Shown: piece after piece, positions 63,713 to 64,000 of the stretch
Layout of the letters: every line of letters starts with the position of its first letter
How positions within the stretch are numbered: the stretch's first letter is position 1
Assembly: GCF_012932675.1 (NCBI RefSeq)
Contig: NZ_JAAIIF010000013.1
Location: 62,001-126,000 of the forward strand
Reading direction: 5' to 3'
DNA: 64,000 nt
Source: Bifidobacterium erythrocebi
GTDB taxonomy: Bacteria > Actinomycetota > Actinomycetes > Actinomycetales > Bifidobacteriaceae
The notes under the pieces: generated by a model
Database searches by the model: none
The model's input: the letters and a program-made list of their open reading frames with translations, nothing else
Told to the model about the DNA's origin: nothing
Translations under genes and position numbers: made by a program

Positions 63713-63830
63713 ATCAGTTTTCTTAAAGTGCTTTATACAAAGGATGTCTCGGCGCGTCGCGTCATCGCAGCACATGACAGGACGCCTGCGACTCCCCCGC
63801 CGAGGAAACGTCCGCCCCCGCATATCCACC

Positions 63831-63836
63831 TACAAT
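63831..63836 (+). promoter_or_regulatory. -10 hexamer of probable leaderless glgX start
   Basis: TACAAT ends 7 nt before the ATG at 63844. Confidence 0.5.
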
Positions 63837-63843
63837 GAGAGGT

Positions 63844-64000
63844 ATGCAAAACCCAACACTTCACCGCTATGCCACAAGACCTGGCCTGTACTTCACCGAT
63901 GACGGCGGCGCCGATGCCATCGTCCGTTCCGAAACCGCGGACCAAGTGTGGTTCTGCGTCATCGAACCCGTCGACCAGCCCAGCGCCTTCTACAGCGAGG
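63844..64000 (+). CDS. glgX: glycogen debranching enzyme GlgX, N-terminal start (3' truncated by window)
   Basis: Fifty-two codons are present, beginning MQNPTLHRYATRPGLYFTDD and continuing to EPVDQPSAFYSE. RPGLYFTDDGGAD...VWFCV is like the N-terminal carbohydrate-binding module of GlgX/isoamylase-type enzymes. These remove branches from phosphorylase-trimmed glycogen or starch. The ATG at 63835 would overlap the -10 hexamer, so 63844 is preferred. Confidence 0.75.
   Translation, partial: MQNPTLHRYATRPGLYFTDDGGADAIVRSETADQVWFCVIEPVDQPSAFYSE

Noticed and set aside
1..64000. CRISPR array, insertion sequences, rRNA genes or prophage
   Set aside because: Reading both strands showed no regularly spaced repeats, transposase motifs, rRNA-like sequence or phage structural genes.

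Overview
The window is high-GC actinobacterial DNA and looks like a Bifidobacterium chromosome; the species is not resolved. The support is the actinobacterial gene set (a 29-residue AURKAIP1/bS22-type ribosomal protein, a GlgX start, a bifunctional AdhE, a ribose-5-phosphate isomerase), PspC-domain sensor proteins, and many starts that carry a -10-like hexamer 6-8 nt before the initiator and no Shine-Dalgarno sequence. No rRNA, CRISPR array, phage, transposase or integrase was seen.

Layout. Positions 1-7.5 kb hold the end of a DUF4037 gene, a DUF4125 gene, a membrane alpha/beta hydrolase, and a divergent envelope-stress-like cluster (a PspC/LiaF-like protein facing a PspC-type kinase and its NarL-type regulator). 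Positions 7.5-10.7 kb hold tRNA-Ser(UGA), a cluster of DnaA-box-like 9-mers, serS and a lipid kinase. Positions 10.7-15.8 kb hold a BglG/LicT antiterminator and an EIIBCA PTS permease, with a readable antiterminator/terminator switch in the leader, then phosphoglucomutase. Positions 15.9-22.4 kb hold an Agr-like LytTR regulator and kinase pair, a tailed RNase HI, rpiA, bS22, a small membrane-anchored protein and radA. Positions 22.5-29.6 kb are the minus-strand block nusA-infB-rbfA-truB-ribF. Positions 29.7-33.8 kb hold a lipoprotein, tRNA-Ser(CGA), and a transglutaminase next to a circularly permuted ATP-grasp/alpha-E protein. Positions 34.0-50.3 kb are the S10-spc-alpha ribosomal cluster on the minus strand (rpsJ to rplQ, then truA). 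It is interrupted by a strong terminator between rplO and secY and carries structured RNA before rpsJ and between rpsQ and rplN.

Positions 51.4-63.6 kb are the accessory part. A full-length adhE lies between two paralogous sugar-alcohol modules. Module A has an AraC regulator, a sorbitol-dehydrogenase-like enzyme, an MFS polyol permease and a wrecked VOC gene. Module B has a ROK regulator, a VOC protein, a second MFS permease and a second zinc dehydrogenase. Module A is bounded by a ~300-bp copy of the 3' end of adhE. My inference is that oxidising polyols makes extra NADH and AdhE reoxidises it. The window ends in the first codons of glgX. No clearly new multi-gene system was found; the best leads are the mosaic adhE/polyol locus, the rpsQ-rplN RNA and the DnaA-box cluster.
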